From Parerythrobacter lacustris (GTDB lineage Bacteria > Pseudomonadota > Alphaproteobacteria > Sphingomonadales > Sphingomonadaceae): DNA of 64,000 bases. The notes under the pieces are model-generated. The model was not told the origin of the DNA. It saw only the letters and a program-made list of their open reading frames with translations, and searched no databases. Positions 47,779 through 59,528 of this stretch are shown in pieces (the first letter of the stretch is position 1; each line of letters opens with the position of its first letter). Location: the NCBI RefSeq assembly GCF_024626475.1, contig NZ_JANKHH010000003.1, forward strand, positions 558,001 through 622,000, given 5' to 3'. The translations under genes and the position numbers were made by a program.

Positions 47779-48996
47779 TTACAGATCGATCAGCATCCGG
47801 GTTGGATCCTCGATCGCTTCCTTGATGATCTTGAGTGCGGTGACCGCTTCGCGTCCGTCGATCAGTCGGTGGTCGTAGCTCAATGCGATATACATCATCG
47901 GGCGGATGACGATCTCGCCGTCGCGCACCACCGGCCTGTCCTCGATCCGGTGCAGGCCGAGCACCGCGCTCTGCGGCGGGTTGATGATCGGGGTCGACAT
48001 GAGCGATCCGAACACCCCGCCGTTGGAAATGGTGAAGGTGCCGCCCTTCATGTCGTCCATCGTCAGCGTGCCGTCCTTGGCCCGCTTGCCGAAATCGGCG
48101 ATGTCCTTCTCGATCCTTGCAAAGCCCTTGTCCTGTGCATCGCGGATCACGGGCACGACGAGGCCATTGGGGGCCGAGACCGCGACCGAGATATCGACAT
48201 AGTCGTGATAGACGATCTCGTCGTCCTCGATATAGGCGTTGACGCTCGGAACGTCCTTCAGTGCAAGGCAGCTCGCCTTGGCGAAAAAGCCCATGAACCC
48301 GAGGCGGATATCGTGCTTCTTGGCGAACAGGTCCTTGTACTTTTCGCGCGCCTCGATCACCGCCGACATGTCGACATCGTTGAAAGTGGTCAGCAGTGCG
48401 GCGTTTTCCTGCGCGCCCTTCAGCCGCTTGGCGATGGTCTGGCGCATCCGCGTCATCTTGACCCGTTCCTCGCGCCGCGCGCCGCCTGTTTCAGCGGGGG
48501 CAGGTGCCGGGGAGGTTTCGGCCGTCGCGGCGGGGGCAGGGCTGGCGCTCTTGGCCTTGGCAGCGGCGACGACGTCTTCCTTGGTCAGGCGACCGTCCTT
48601 GCCGCTGCCCTTGATGGTCGAGGGATCGACCCCGTGTTCGAGCACCGCACGGCGCACCGCGGGGCTTAGCGTCTGCGCGCCGTCACCGCTTTCGGGCGCG
48701 GCGGGAGCCGGGGCCGGAGCCTCGCGCGGTTCGACCTTGGTGGCTTCGCCGGCGGCAACGCCGTCCTCGACCGTCGCGATCACAGCGCCGACTTCGACTG
48801 TGTCGCCGACCGCTGCGCGCAGTTCACCGACAACGCCTGCAACCGGCGAGGGGACTTCGACCGCAACCTTGTCAGTCTCAAGGCTGACGATGGGTTCGTC
48901 GACCGCGACGGTATCGCCCGGCTGCTTGAGCCATTCGCCGATGGTACCTTCGGTAACCGACTCGCCGAGTGCGGGGACTTTGATTTCGGTGGCCAT
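47779..48996 (-). CDS. odhB: dihydrolipoamide succinyltransferase, E2 of 2-oxoglutarate dehydrogenase
   Basis: 405 residues from the ATG at 48996. One lipoyl domain ([20 protein letters not shown], lipoyl lysine in [11 protein letters not shown]), an Ala/Pro linker, the peripheral subunit-binding domain ([20 protein letters not shown]), another linker, and the catalytic domain ending [20 protein letters not shown] (His/Asp active site). Also called sucB. It lies 10 bases after sucA. Confidence 0.96.
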   Translation of the reverse strand: MATEIKVPALGESVTEGTIGEWLKQPGDTVAVDEPIVSLETDKVAVEVPSPVAGVVGELRAAVGDTVEVGAVIATVEDGVAAGEATKVEPREAPAPAPAAPESGDGAQTLSPAVRRAVLEHGVDPSTIKGSGKDGRLTKEDVVAAAKAKSASPAPAATAETSPAPAPAETGGARREERVKMTRMRQTIAKRLKGAQENAALLTTFNDVDMSAVIEAREKYKDLFAKKHDIRLGFMGFFAKASCLALKDVPSVNAYIEDDEIVYHDYVDISVAVSAPNGLVVPVIRDAQDKGFARIEKDIADFGKRAKDGTLTMDDMKGGTFTISNGGVFGSLMSTPIINPPQSAVLGLHRIEDRPVVRDGEIVIRPMMYIALSYDHRLIDGREAVTALKIIKEAIEDPTRMLIDL

Positions 48997-49006
48997 AACT
49001 GGTTCC

Positions 49007-51838
49007 TCAGGCCTTCTTTTTGCTTGATGGGGTAGGGGTGCCGGCAATCCCGAGCGCATCGGCGACGAGTGCTTCCTGCTGTTCGGCGTGACGGCTGGCG
49101 AGCCCGGTGGCGGGCGAAGCCGAGGCATCGCGACCGGCATAGCGCGGGCGCATCCCCCCATGCCCGGCATCGGCCAGCGATTGTTCGATCTGGCTCTCGA
49201 CGAAGAACCACGCGCCATTGTTCTTCGGTTCTTCCTGACACCAGACGACCTGTTCGAGACCGGTCATTTTCGCGAGCCGGGCCGCGAGCGCCTCGCCTGG
49301 GAAGGGGTAGAGCTGCTCGATGCGGACGATTGACACATCGTCGATCCCTTCCGCGTCGCGCCTTTCGATCAGGTCGTAGGCGACCTTGCCCGAACACAGC
49401 ACGAGGCGGCGGACCTTTTCGTCCGCGATGTCGGTCGTGTCGGACTTGATCCGCATGAAGTGATGATCGCCCTGGAACTCCGCCGCATCGCTCTTCGCGC
49501 GCGGGTGGCGCAGCAGCGACTTGGGGGTCATTATGACCATCGGCTTGCGGAACGGGCGCAGCATCTGCCGGCGGAGCACGTGGAAGTAGTTCGCCGGGGT
49601 GGTGATGTTGAGCACCTGGATATTGTCGTTCGCGCACAACTGCAGGAAACGTTCGAGGCGCGCCGAACTGTGTTCCGGCCCCTGTCCCTCGTAGCCATGC
49701 GGCAGCAGCAGCACGAGGCCGTTGGCGCGCAGCCACTTGGCTTCGGCGGCGGCGATATACTGGTCGATGATGATCTGGGCGCCGTTGGCGAAATCACCGA
49801 ACTGCGCTTCCCACAGCACCAGCGTCTTGGGGTCAGCCATCGCGAAGCCGTATTCGAACCCGAGCACGCCGTATTCGCTCAGCGGGCTGTCGTATACCTC
49901 GAACTTGCCATGCGGCAGCTGGCACAGCGGGATGTACTTGCGCTCGGTGGTCTGGTCGATCCAGCAGGCGTGGCGCTGGCTGAAGGTGCCGCGCCCCGAA
50001 TCCTGGCCCGAGAGGCGCACCCCGTAGCCTTCGGACACGAGGCTGCCGAAAGCGAGCGCTTCGGCGGTTGCCCAGTCGAAGCCGGTGCCGCTGTCGAACA
50101 TCTCGCGCTTGGCATCGAGCACGCGGCCGAGCGTCTTGTGGATTGTCAGGTCTGCGGGCACCGTTGTGAGCGTGCGGCCGAGGCTGTCGAACAGCTTTTT
50201 GGGGATCGCGGTATCGACGTTGCGCCGCGCGTGTTCGGGATCGGCAGGCTTGTTGAGCCCAGCCCAGCGCCCGCCGAACCAGTCGGCATGGTTGGGCTTG
50301 TAGCTCTTCGCCGCGTCGAATTCCTCCTGCAGATGGGCGGCGAATTCCTCGCGCAACTGCGGCGCGGTGCCCGGCTCGATCACGCCTTCCCCGATCAGCT
50401 TGTCGGCGTAGAGATAGCTGACCTTCTTGTGCTTGCCGATCGCGTTGTACATCACCGGCTGGGTGAACTTGGGTTCGTCGCCCTCGTTGTGGCCGAAGCG
50501 GCGATAGCACCACATGTCGATCACGATGTCGCGCTTGAAGGTCTGGCGGTAATCGACCGCCAGCTTGCAGGCGAAGGTCACCGCTTCGGGATCGTCGCCG
50601 TTCACGTGGACGATCGGTGCCTGGACGCCTTTCGCCACATCGGACGGATAGGGCGACCCGCGCGAGAACTTGGGCGCGGTGGTGAAGCCGATCTGGTTGT
50701 TGATGATGAAATGCAGGCAGCCGCCGGTGTTGTAGCCGTTGATGCCGGTGAGGCTGAGGCTTTCCCACACCACGCCCTGTCCGGCGAAAGCTGCATCGCC
50801 GTGGATCAGCACCGGCAGCACTTGCGCGTGATCGTCGAGATCGTCGCGGATTGCCTGCTGCGCTCGCGCCTTGCCGAGAACCACCGGATCGACCGTCTCG
50901 AGATGCGAGGGGTTGGGGACGAGGCTCATATGCACCGAAATCCCGTCGAATTCGCGGTCGGTGCTGGTGCCGAGGTGGTATTTCACGTCGCCCGATCCGC
51001 CGACATCGTCGGGGTTGGCACTACCGCCAGAAAATTCGTGGAAGATCACTCGGTAGGGTTTGTGCATCACATTGGCGAGCACGTTCAATCGCCCGCGATG
51101 CGCCATGCCGTAAATGATCTCGCGCACGCCGTTCGCGCCGCCGTACTTGATCACCGCTTCGAGCGCGGGGATCATCGCTTCGCCGCCGTCGAGGCCGAAG
51201 CGCTTGGTGCCGACGTATTTCCTGCCGAGGAAGTTCTCGTATTCCTCGCCGCGGATCACCGCCTGCAGGATCGCCTTTTTGCCTTCGGGGGTGAAGCGGA
51301 TCGTCTCTTCCGGAGTCTCGAAGCGTTCCTGCAGGAACCGGCGTTCCTCGGTGTCCGAGATATGCATGTATTCGAGGCCGACGTGGCCGCAATAGGTCTG
51401 CCGCAGCACGCGGTAGAGCTCGCCGAGACTGACCCATTCGTAACCGAACACGCCGCCGACATAGACCTCCTTGGCCTCCTGCCCGGCGAAACCGTGCCAT
51501 GCGAGCTGGAGATCTTCCGGCTCCTTGCGGTGCGACAGGCCGAGCGGGTCGAGATTTGCCGCTAGGTGGCCGCGCACGCGATAGAGGCGCACCAGCAGCA
51601 TGGCGCGGATTGAATCGCCCGCCGCAACCTCGATATCGGCGCGGCTCATCGCCTTGCCAGCAGAGGCTGCAGCCTTCTCGACCGCGAGCTTCATCGTGGT
51701 CGGGTCGAGCGCGGCGGTCAGATCCGCCTCGCTGTCCGCGACCGAGGCCAGCCAGCCGGGGTTGGCCCAGCTCGGGCCGGGCTGCGGGCCTTCCTGGTCC
51801 ATCAGCTCGGGGATGAAGGTGTGGTGTTCGTTGCCCAT
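49007..51838 (-). CDS. sucA: 2-oxoglutarate dehydrogenase E1 component
   Basis: 943 residues. Thiamine-diphosphate-dependent decarboxylase with [58 protein letters not shown] and a C-terminal [16 protein letters not shown]. It converts 2-oxoglutarate to a succinyl group on E2. Length and order are those of E. coli SucA. It is preceded by sucD and followed by odhB in the operon. Confidence 0.97.
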   Translation of the reverse strand: MGNEHHTFIPELMDQEGPQPGPSWANPGWLASVADSEADLTAALDPTTMKLAVEKAAASAGKAMSRADIEVAAGDSIRAMLLVRLYRVRGHLAANLDPLGLSHRKEPEDLQLAWHGFAGQEAKEVYVGGVFGYEWVSLGELYRVLRQTYCGHVGLEYMHISDTEERRFLQERFETPEETIRFTPEGKKAILQAVIRGEEYENFLGRKYVGTKRFGLDGGEAMIPALEAVIKYGGANGVREIIYGMAHRGRLNVLANVMHKPYRVIFHEFSGGSANPDDVGGSGDVKYHLGTSTDREFDGISVHMSLVPNPSHLETVDPVVLGKARAQQAIRDDLDDHAQVLPVLIHGDAAFAGQGVVWESLSLTGINGYNTGGCLHFIINNQIGFTTAPKFSRGSPYPSDVAKGVQAPIVHVNGDDPEAVTFACKLAVDYRQTFKRDIVIDMWCYRRFGHNEGDEPKFTQPVMYNAIGKHKKVSYLYADKLIGEGVIEPGTAPQLREEFAAHLQEEFDAAKSYKPNHADWFGGRWAGLNKPADPEHARRNVDTAIPKKLFDSLGRTLTTVPADLTIHKTLGRVLDAKREMFDSGTGFDWATAEALAFGSLVSEGYGVRLSGQDSGRGTFSQRHACWIDQTTERKYIPLCQLPHGKFEVYDSPLSEYGVLGFEYGFAMADPKTLVLWEAQFGDFANGAQIIIDQYIAAAEAKWLRANGLVLLLPHGYEGQGPEHSSARLERFLQLCANDNIQVLNITTPANYFHVLRRQMLRPFRKPMVIMTPKSLLRHPRAKSDAAEFQGDHHFMRIKSDTTDIADEKVRRLVLCSGKVAYDLIERRDAEGIDDVSIVRIEQLYPFPGEALAARLAKMTGLEQVVWCQEEPKNNGAWFFVESQIEQSLADAGHGGMRPRYAGRDASASPATGLASRHAEQQEALVADALGIAGTPTPSSKKKA

Positions 51839-51871
51839 GTCAGGCCTTCCAGGGGAGGAGAGGTTGGGGGG

Positions 51872-52762
51872 TTACGCCAGTTCTTTGAGCAGCGCGTCGA
51901 GCGTGGTGCCGAGCTCGCTGGGGGAGGGGGAGACGCGAATGCCGGCCTTTTCCATCGCCGCGATCTTGTCTTCCGCGCCGCCCTGGCCGCCGCTGACGAT
52001 TGCGCCGGCGTGGCCCATGCGGCGGCCCGGAGGGGCGGTACGCCCGGCGATAAAGCCGACCATCGGCTTCGAAATGCCCTGCCTTGCCTTGTGGGCGATG
52101 AATTCGGCGGCTTCTTCTTCCGCGCTGCCGCCGATTTCGCCGATCATGATGATCGACTTGGTTTCGTCGTCGGCGAGGAACAGCTCGAGCACGTCGATGA
52201 AGTTTGTGCCGTTGACCGGGTCGCCGCCGATCCCGACCGCGGTGGTTTGGCCGAGACCGACCATGGTGGTCTGGTGGACGGCTTCATAGGTCAGCGTTCC
52301 CGAACGCGAGACGACGCCGACCGAACCCTGCTTGAAGATCGAACCCGGCATGATGCCGATCTTGCATTCGCCGGGGGTCAGCACGCCGGGGCAGTTGGGG
52401 CCGATCAGCCGCGACTTCGAGCCCGAGAGCGCGCGCTTGACACGCACCATGTCGAGCACCGGGATGCCTTCGGTGATCGTGACGATCAGTTCCATCTCCG
52501 CATCGATCGCTTCGAGGATCGAGTCCGCGGCGAAAGGTGGCGGCACATAAATGCAGGTCGCGGTCGCGCCGGTGGCGTGCTTCGCTTCGGCCACGGTGTC
52601 GTAGACCGGCAGGTCGATATGCGTCGTGCCGCCTTTGCCCGGCGTCACACCCGCAACCATCTGTGTGCCATAGACGAGCGCCTGCTGGGTGTGGAACGTG
52701 CCGGTTTCACCGGTCATCCCCTGGGTGATGACCTTGGTGTCTTTGTTTACGAGGATGGACAT
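51872..52762 (-). CDS. sucD: succinyl-CoA synthetase alpha subunit
   Basis: 296 residues, complete. [20 protein letters not shown], CoA-binding Rossmann fold, active-site His in [20 protein letters not shown]. It forms succinyl-CoA synthetase with SucC. Its ATG has only a weak upstream sequence (GGCAGAAAACT). The original ribosome-binding site remains with the duplicated 5' end at 53529-53600, because a toxin-antitoxin pair has inserted between. sucC is not adjacent. Confidence 0.96.
   Translation of the reverse strand: MSILVNKDTKVITQGMTGETGTFHTQQALVYGTQMVAGVTPGKGGTTHIDLPVYDTVAEAKHATGATATCIYVPPPFAADSILEAIDAEMELIVTITEGIPVLDMVRVKRALSGSKSRLIGPNCPGVLTPGECKIGIMPGSIFKQGSVGVVSRSGTLTYEAVHQTTMVGLGQTTAVGIGGDPVNGTNFIDVLELFLADDETKSIIMIGEIGGSAEEEAAEFIAHKARQGISKPMVGFIAGRTAPPGRRMGHAGAIVSGGQGGAEDKIAAMEKAGIRVSPSPSELGTTLDALLKELA
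52691..52762. repeat. 72-bp duplication, copy at the sucD start
   Basis: The first 24 codons of sucD. It aligns with 53529-53600 over 72 bases with two adjacent mismatches near the inner end. Confidence 0.9.
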
Positions 52763-52775
52763 AGTTTTCTGCCGA

Positions 52776-53204
52776 TCAATGCGTTGAGGATTTAAAGGGA
52801 TTGATGACTGTTACGTCGCCGTAGACCTGGCCGTGATTTAGGTCTTCGCTGTAAAGTGCAGTTGCACCTGCGGCATGGGCGGCGGCGATGATCGCGCCGT
52901 CCCAGTAGGAAGTCTGATAGAGCTGCGAAATCTGGACGCCCTCACTGACGAGCCGGTGATCGACCGCGACACACTCGAGCGCGCCGAGCAGATCAACCCA
53001 CTCCTTGGCTTCGGACGGGTGCAGCGGCTGCGGCTTGAGCCTGGTCGCATTGACGTAAAATTCCTGAAGAACCTGCGCCGAGATCGCAAAGCCACCTTCG
53101 CCAATCAGGTTGAGTGCCTGCTGGTGTTTGCCCGAATCGGCTGCCGCCGCCTGCTGCGCTGCTGCATAAAGCAGGACGTTGGTATCGAGAAAGCGTTCCG
53201 CCAC
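52776..53204 (-). CDS. PIN-domain toxin (VapC-like)
   Basis: 142 residues with a GTG start 3 bases after the antitoxin stop. The PIN fold shows [14 protein letters not shown] (first acidic residue), [10 protein letters not shown], and the later acidic sites in [15 protein letters not shown] and [13 protein letters not shown] toxins cleave RNA, often tRNA. It ends 13 bases upstream of the sucD start, so sucD is now expressed from within or through this module. Confidence 0.9.
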   Translation of the reverse strand: MAERFLDTNVLLYAAAQQAAAADSGKHQQALNLIGEGGFAISAQVLQEFYVNATRLKPQPLHPSEAKEWVDLLGALECVAVDHRLVSEGVQISQLYQTSYWDGAIIAAAHAAGATALYSEDLNHGQVYGDVTVINPFKSSTH

Positions 53205-53207
53205 AGT

Positions 53208-53453
53208 CTATGCCTTGCTGCCGCGAGCATAGCTGGATTCGCGGTCCCACTTGCTCATATCGATTTGCGCAGTACTCTGATTGCCCAGCTCGAGCATCCG
53301 GGCGATTGCTGCGCTGCGCCGCGCTTCCAGCCCAACGGCTTCAGCCATATGCTGGCGCACCAGTGCATTCACCGTCGTCTTGCGCTCGGCCGCGAGCACG
53401 CGAAATCGTGCCAGAAGGTCTGCATCAACCGCCAGGGTAATGTTCTTGGTCAT
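53208..53453 (-). CDS. ribbon-helix-helix-type antitoxin
   Basis: 81 residues from the ATG at 53453. The N-terminus MTKNITLAVDADLLARFRVL, then AAERKTTVNALVRQHMAEAV, is a ribbon-helix-helix DNA-binding pattern. A C-terminal tail (QSTAQIDMSKWDRE) would bind the toxin. It is the partner of the PIN gene that follows after 3 bases. A perfect palindrome just upstream is its likely operator. Confidence 0.85.
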   Translation of the reverse strand: MTKNITLAVDADLLARFRVLAAERKTTVNALVRQHMAEAVGLEARRSAAIARMLELGNQSTAQIDMSKWDRESSYARGSKA

Positions 53454-53467
53454 GGTTCGTGCCCACA

Positions 53468-53488
53468 TTTACACAGGATATGTGTAAA
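53468..53488 (-). promoter_or_regulatory. operator palindrome of the toxin-antitoxin pair
   Basis: TTTACACA-GGATA-TGTGTAAA, perfect 8-bp arms with a 5-base spacer, ending 15 bases before the antitoxin ATG. The size and place fit binding of two antitoxin dimers, giving autorepression. Confidence 0.7.
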
Positions 53489-53510
53489 ATAGGATCGCCT
53501 CGGATTCATG

Positions 53511-53600
53511 TCAACCGAGAGCGCCGGCGTGGAGAGTGCCGGTTTCACCGGTCATCCCCTGGGTGATGACCTTGGTGTCTTTGTTTACGAGGATGGACAT
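53511..53600 (-). pseudogene. duplicated 5' fragment of sucD
   Basis: Bases 53600-53529 repeat the first 24 codons of sucD ([14 protein letters not shown]...). The frame then leaves the sucD sequence and stops at 53511 after 29 codons. It keeps a good ribosome-binding site (CCGGAGACAATC before the ATG) and is probably still translated as a short peptide ahead of the toxin-antitoxin pair. It shows where sucD originally began. Confidence 0.85.
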
Positions 53601-53645
53601 GATTGTCTCCGGAGCATGAACACTAAAAATCGGCTGAATTGAAAT

Positions 53646-55352
<1,707 letters not shown>

Positions 55353-55402
55353 TAAGCGGGAGGCGAGGTGTTGTTCAGTCACCGGACTGCAGTGGAAATC
55401 CG

Positions 55403-57367
55403 TCATGCCGTCGCGCGCTGCTCGTCCCCGTCACTCCGTTCCTGCGCCAGTAGCATGGTGGCGAGATAATCCGGCACCGCGCGGCTGAAATGGTAGCCTT
55501 GGCCGAGCGTACAACCCGCCTCGCGCACGACGCGGACCTGTTCGATCGTCTCGATCCCTTCCGCCACGATATCCATTTCCAGCTTGGAGCCGAGTTCGGC
55601 CACCGCGCGGATGATCGCATCGCTCTTGGCCCCGACATCGGGTCCGGACACGAAGCTGCGGTCGATCTTGACCTTGCTGAAGGGATATTTGTGAATGTAG
55701 GCGAGCGAGGAATAGCCGGTCCCGAAATCGTCGAGCGCGAACTTCACGCCCGCTTCGGTAAGGTCGGCAATGAAGGCTTCGGTCGCAGCATGATCGTCGA
55801 GGAACAGGCTCTCGGTCACTTCGAGTTCGAGCCGGTGTGGCGGCAGCTTGGCTTCGCGCAATGCGTTGAGGATACCGAGCGAGGCGCCGGGCGCACGAAT
55901 CTGCAACGGCGATAGATTGACCGCCAGCGTCACGTCATCCGGCCACTGGGCTGCGGCTTTGGCGGCGCGCGCGGTGATCCAGTTGCCAAGCGTTACGATC
56001 ACCCCGGTTTCCTCGGCCACCGGGATGAATTCGTCGGGTTTCAGTTCGCCCTTGCGCGGGTGGAACCAACGGACCAGCGCCTCGAAAGAGCGGATCTTGC
56101 CGGTTTCGAGATCGACGATCGGCTGGAAGAAGATCGACAGCTCGTCCTTTAGGATGGCCGCGCGGAGCTCGGCCTCGATCTCGCGGCGGCGCACCAGATC
56201 GCGGCTCATGGTCGCGTCATAGAAGCGGGTCTGCTTCCGTCCATTGACCTTGGCATGGTAGAGTGCAAGATCGGCGCTCTGCATCAAAGTGTCGGCATCG
56301 ATCCCGTCTTCGGGCATCAGCGCGACACCGATCGAGGCACCGACCTCCATCCTTTCGCCATTGATCCGCATCGGCCGCATGATCTCGGCATGGATCTCGC
56401 TCGCGAGACGTTCGCTCGCCTTGCGGTCCTCGACCTCGGCGATGACGATGAACTCGTCGCCGCCGAACCGGGCGACGGTGGCACCGGGCGGCACGACTTC
56501 CTTGAGCCGGTTTGCGGTTTCCAGCAGGACCCTGTCGCCTACCGGATGGCCGAGCAGGTCATTGACTTCCTTGAACCGGTCGAGGTCCATCCAGAACAGC
56601 GCCAGCGTCTGGCCGTCGGGCAGGGCCATCATCTTGTCGACGATATCCTGGTTGAGGCCTGCCCGGTTGATCAGTCCGGTCACGACGTCGGTGCGCGCCA
56701 GGGTCCGCATCTGCTCTGCCATAAGCTGGCTCGCTTCCGCCGCTGCAATCGAATCGCGCAGCACCTTGAACACGTTGAGGGTGATCGACGCCATTGCCGG
56801 CAGCAGCAGGATCATGGTCACGGCAAGGAAGAGGTAGGGCAACGAGGCGATGTAGATGCAGGCGACAAGGATCGGGAGCGTTACGAGCGTCAGTTGGCCC
56901 AGCGCGATGGTGGGCCGGCCGGCATTGCGGGCGCAGATGCCGACACCGTAACACATCGCATTAGCCATCATCAGCACTTCGAGCTCCGCTCCGACTTCGA
57001 GCAGCAGCGTCAGCGCGGCGATCAGGCCGAGCAGGAATGCGTAGCTGAACGCCCCGGCCTCGTAGATCAGTTCGAGCCGCTTGGTGCTTTGCAATTCGTC
57101 ATCGGGCGAAAGGCCGACGGCTGCGGTGACTCTGGCGATGGCGATCATCGTCAGCACGCCGCAGCAGATCGAGAGCGCCTGCGAACCGCTCAGCATCGCG
57201 ACAAGCAGCGTGGATACGACCCCGTTGAAGGCCCCGATCGCGAGGCTGGCGGGCTGGGTATAGAGGGTGCGCACGAGAATGCGCCGGACCTGTTCGGTCT
57301 GCGCATCGTCTCGCCAAAGACGCGAGAGGCTGCGCAGCATCCTCCCGGCAAGAGCCTTTCGTGCCAT
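55403..57367 (-). CDS. membrane GGDEF-EAL cyclic-di-GMP protein
   Basis: 654 residues: an N-terminal region of five or six membrane helices (residues ~35-205), a GGDEF domain (RFGGDEF near residue 300) and an EAL domain (SFEALVRW, NLSPLQIR, ELEVTESLF, DDFGTGYSSL, AEGIE). Both active-site motifs are intact. No RxxD inhibitory site precedes GGDEF. It could make and degrade cyclic di-GMP, with the balance set by the membrane sensor part. Confidence 0.95.
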   Translation of the reverse strand: MARKALAGRMLRSLSRLWRDDAQTEQVRRILVRTLYTQPASLAIGAFNGVVSTLLVAMLSGSQALSICCGVLTMIAIARVTAAVGLSPDDELQSTKRLELIYEAGAFSYAFLLGLIAALTLLLEVGAELEVLMMANAMCYGVGICARNAGRPTIALGQLTLVTLPILVACIYIASLPYLFLAVTMILLLPAMASITLNVFKVLRDSIAAAEASQLMAEQMRTLARTDVVTGLINRAGLNQDIVDKMMALPDGQTLALFWMDLDRFKEVNDLLGHPVGDRVLLETANRLKEVVPPGATVARFGGDEFIVIAEVEDRKASERLASEIHAEIMRPMRINGERMEVGASIGVALMPEDGIDADTLMQSADLALYHAKVNGRKQTRFYDATMSRDLVRRREIEAELRAAILKDELSIFFQPIVDLETGKIRSFEALVRWFHPRKGELKPDEFIPVAEETGVIVTLGNWITARAAKAAAQWPDDVTLAVNLSPLQIRAPGASLGILNALREAKLPPHRLELEVTESLFLDDHAATEAFIADLTEAGVKFALDDFGTGYSSLAYIHKYPFSKVKIDRSFVSGPDVGAKSDAIIRAVAELGSKLEMDIVAEGIETIEQVRVVREAGCTLGQGYHFSRAVPDYLATMLLAQERSDGDEQRATA

Positions 57368-57514
57368 GTGCCCGGACTAGTGCGAATAGGTTCGCGTCCG
57401 GTTAACGCGAAACTTACCAAACCCTTGGTTCGGCAAGCCGATGACAATCCATGATTTTGTGCCTAGCCGCGCGCGAAATGCAACGGGGTCAGGGTCGGAG
57501 AGCAGGGCAGGGGT

Positions 57515-57826
57515 TCAGGCGATCCGGGGTTTGTCGCTGCGGGCGCATTCTTCCGCCATGCGACGGTCGAGCGTGCGGCAAACGCCGAGCCACCACTGGT
57601 AACTTTCGCTGTCGCCTGCGAAGAAGGCGTTTTCGGCTTCCTTGCGCGCGACCTGCGCAGCGCGAAGACCATGCTCGGCAAAGTGGCGCAGCGCTGCATG
57701 GAGCAGATTGTCGCTCAGTCCCGCCTCGCCATTGTCATTCGCCGCCGCGCCGAGCGGGCGACGGGCGAGGATACGCGCCACCGGTGAGCGAAGCGGAGAA
57801 CGGGCGGCGGCGAAGTGGACCGTCAT
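57515..57826 (-). CDS. small conserved hypothetical protein
   Basis: 103 residues from the ATG at 57826, with AGGAG upstream; a TTG one codon earlier is also possible. Basic N-terminus (ARSPLRSPVARILARRPLGA), then helices (HAALRHFAEHGLRAAQVARK, SYQWWLGVCRTLDRRMAEEC). No domain recognised. Possibly cytoplasmic. Confidence 0.65.
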   Translation of the reverse strand: MTVHFAAARSPLRSPVARILARRPLGAAANDNGEAGLSDNLLHAALRHFAEHGLRAAQVARKEAENAFFAGDSESYQWWLGVCRTLDRRMAEECARSDKPRIA

Positions 57827-57923
57827 CAATGAAGACTCCTGCAGCTGGGGAAGAGGTGTTGCAGCCTGACTACCCGCCTGCGCCTAAGCCTTGGTGTGAT
57901 TTCAAGGTTTCACGCCGGTTAAC

Positions 57924-59057
57924 CTATTGGCCGGTGTTGCCATTCCCGCTTGCAGGCTTGCCCGGCTCGTTGATCCAGCGGCCCGAATTGGCATATTCGG
58001 GCTTGACGCCGCTGGCGTCGGGCAGGTTCTCTGCGGTGAACACCCGGTCGCCGCCGCGCTGCTGGACGGCAGGCGCATAGGCGGGGGCCGCCGCGCGCGG
58101 CGGGATGCCGGCCTTGCGTGCCTCGGCTTCGGCCTTGGCCCTGGCTTCCTCGAAGGTGCGGGCGAGCGAAATCGGGTCCGCCGGGTCGCTCGCCGATGCG
58201 CTGGCGCTGCGCGGCTTGGGCGCCGCCACAGGCTCGTTGCCCGAATAGGCCGAGATGAACGCTCCCGGCTTCCCGGCATTGCCCTTCCAGCGATAGAAGC
58301 GGTGCGCACCGATCGTGCCGACGGGATCGAGGCTGGGTGCCCAATAGGGATAGATCCAGATCGTGTGGTAGTGCGTTGCGAGGCCGACCGGGGCATAGAC
58401 CTGCCCGGCCAGCGCATCGGCAGCGACCATCCGCGCGCGCGCCCATGCCGCCGCGCTTGGCCGACGCGCCAGCGATCCGTCGCAGGTGAAGCTGAACTGG
58501 CAGCCAGTCACCCGCTCGCTGCCCTGGAACACCACGCCGCATACGCTGTTGGGGTAGCTCGGGTGCGCGACGCGGTTGAGCACAACCTGCGCCACCGCGC
58601 GCTGCCCGCCGATCGCCTCACTCGCCGCCTCGTAGTAGATTGCCTGCGTCATGCACTGGAGCGCACGGGCGCGGTCCATCCCGCTGCCGCCGCCCATGAA
58701 GGCGCGCGCAGCAGGCCCGGCGCGGCTTGCGATCAGTTCCTCTGACGCGGCCAGATCGCCGGTGCCGGAAATGTCGAACAGCGGCGTCTCGCGCTGTTCG
58801 AAGTCATATGCCAGTTGCGGCTCGTCCTCGAGATAGTAGAACGCCGACCCGGGGAAACTCTCGCCTGCGGTTTCGAACGGCATCGCCTTGGCGCTGCCGG
58901 CCAGCGCGGATTCTGCGGTGCTATCGCGAAATGGGCTCCAGTCGCCCGGAGCGGCAAAGGCCGGGACCGCGACTGCCGCCGCCAGCGCAAGAATGCGCCG
59001 ACCGCGGTGCGGCTGGGCGGGCTTGCAGATCGAGGCAGGGGTTCGGGTCAAGGGCAT
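57924..59057 (-). CDS. SleB-type cell wall hydrolase
   Basis: 377 residues. An N-terminal signal-anchor (RRILALAAAVAVPAFAAPGD) precedes a hydrolase-2 (SleB/CwlJ-like) domain: RALQCMTQAIYYEAASEAIG with the catalytic glutamate, GQRAVAQVVLNRVAHPSYPN and CQFSFTCDGS. The C-terminal 90 residues are Ala/Pro-rich and probably disordered. It is likely a lytic enzyme acting on peptidoglycan in the periplasm. Confidence 0.88.
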   Translation of the reverse strand: MPLTRTPASICKPAQPHRGRRILALAAAVAVPAFAAPGDWSPFRDSTAESALAGSAKAMPFETAGESFPGSAFYYLEDEPQLAYDFEQRETPLFDISGTGDLAASEELIASRAGPAARAFMGGGSGMDRARALQCMTQAIYYEAASEAIGGQRAVAQVVLNRVAHPSYPNSVCGVVFQGSERVTGCQFSFTCDGSLARRPSAAAWARARMVAADALAGQVYAPVGLATHYHTIWIYPYWAPSLDPVGTIGAHRFYRWKGNAGKPGAFISAYSGNEPVAAPKPRSASASASDPADPISLARTFEEARAKAEAEARKAGIPPRAAAPAYAPAVQQRGGDRVFTAENLPDASGVKPEYANSGRWINEPGKPASGNGNTGQ

Positions 59058-59254
59058 CCTTCGGTGGTTCCGCCGAGCAACCCGGCGCGCTAGCAGCGCG
59101 TATCGCGAAACCTCACATCGCGCGATGCTTTCGCTCGGGGCCGTCCCTTAGCGGCACAGGCCGCAAACGGCGGTTAAGCCGCATGGTCAAGGATCGGTTA
59201 AGCGCCGGTGCACTTGCGGAAAGCTGGACGGGCGGTTATGCGCTCAGTCACGTC

Positions 59255-59425
59255 ATGGGTGCCCGCGCAGGCGGGCCTAAGAGGGAAGCAGGTGCGATAC
59301 CTGCGCTGCCCCCGCAACTGTGACCGGGGAGGTCGGCTCCGATACGCCACTGCGCGCCATCTGGGCGGGCGGGAAGGCGGGGCCAGACCAGCGATCCGGG
59401 AGCCAGGAGACCTGCCGGTGACGGT
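59255..59425 (+). promoter_or_regulatory. cobalamin riboswitch
   Basis: Typical elements in order: ATGGGTGCCCGC at the start, AGAGGGAAGCAGGTGCGATA, CCTGCGCTGCCCCCGCAACT, GTGACCGG, ATACGCCACTG, and the B12 box AGCCAGGAGACCTGCC at 59401-59416. It lies about 100 bases before the TonB receptor and is expected to shut off expression when adenosylcobalamin is bound. The gap 59058-59254 between it and the divergent hydrolase gene should hold both promoters. Confidence 0.93.
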
Positions 59426-59528
59426 CGTTCGAGCCAGCGGGCGGGGTGCACCGGGGGCAGATGGGAGAGCGCCGAATGCGTGGCGCTCGCTTCCGTCATG
59501 AGCGACTTCGCTTGTGACAGGAGGTTTG

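Noticed and set aside
49460-51565. A 701-codon plus-strand frame opposite sucA
   Set aside because: Complement of the third-position GC bias of sucA; no start signal or domain.
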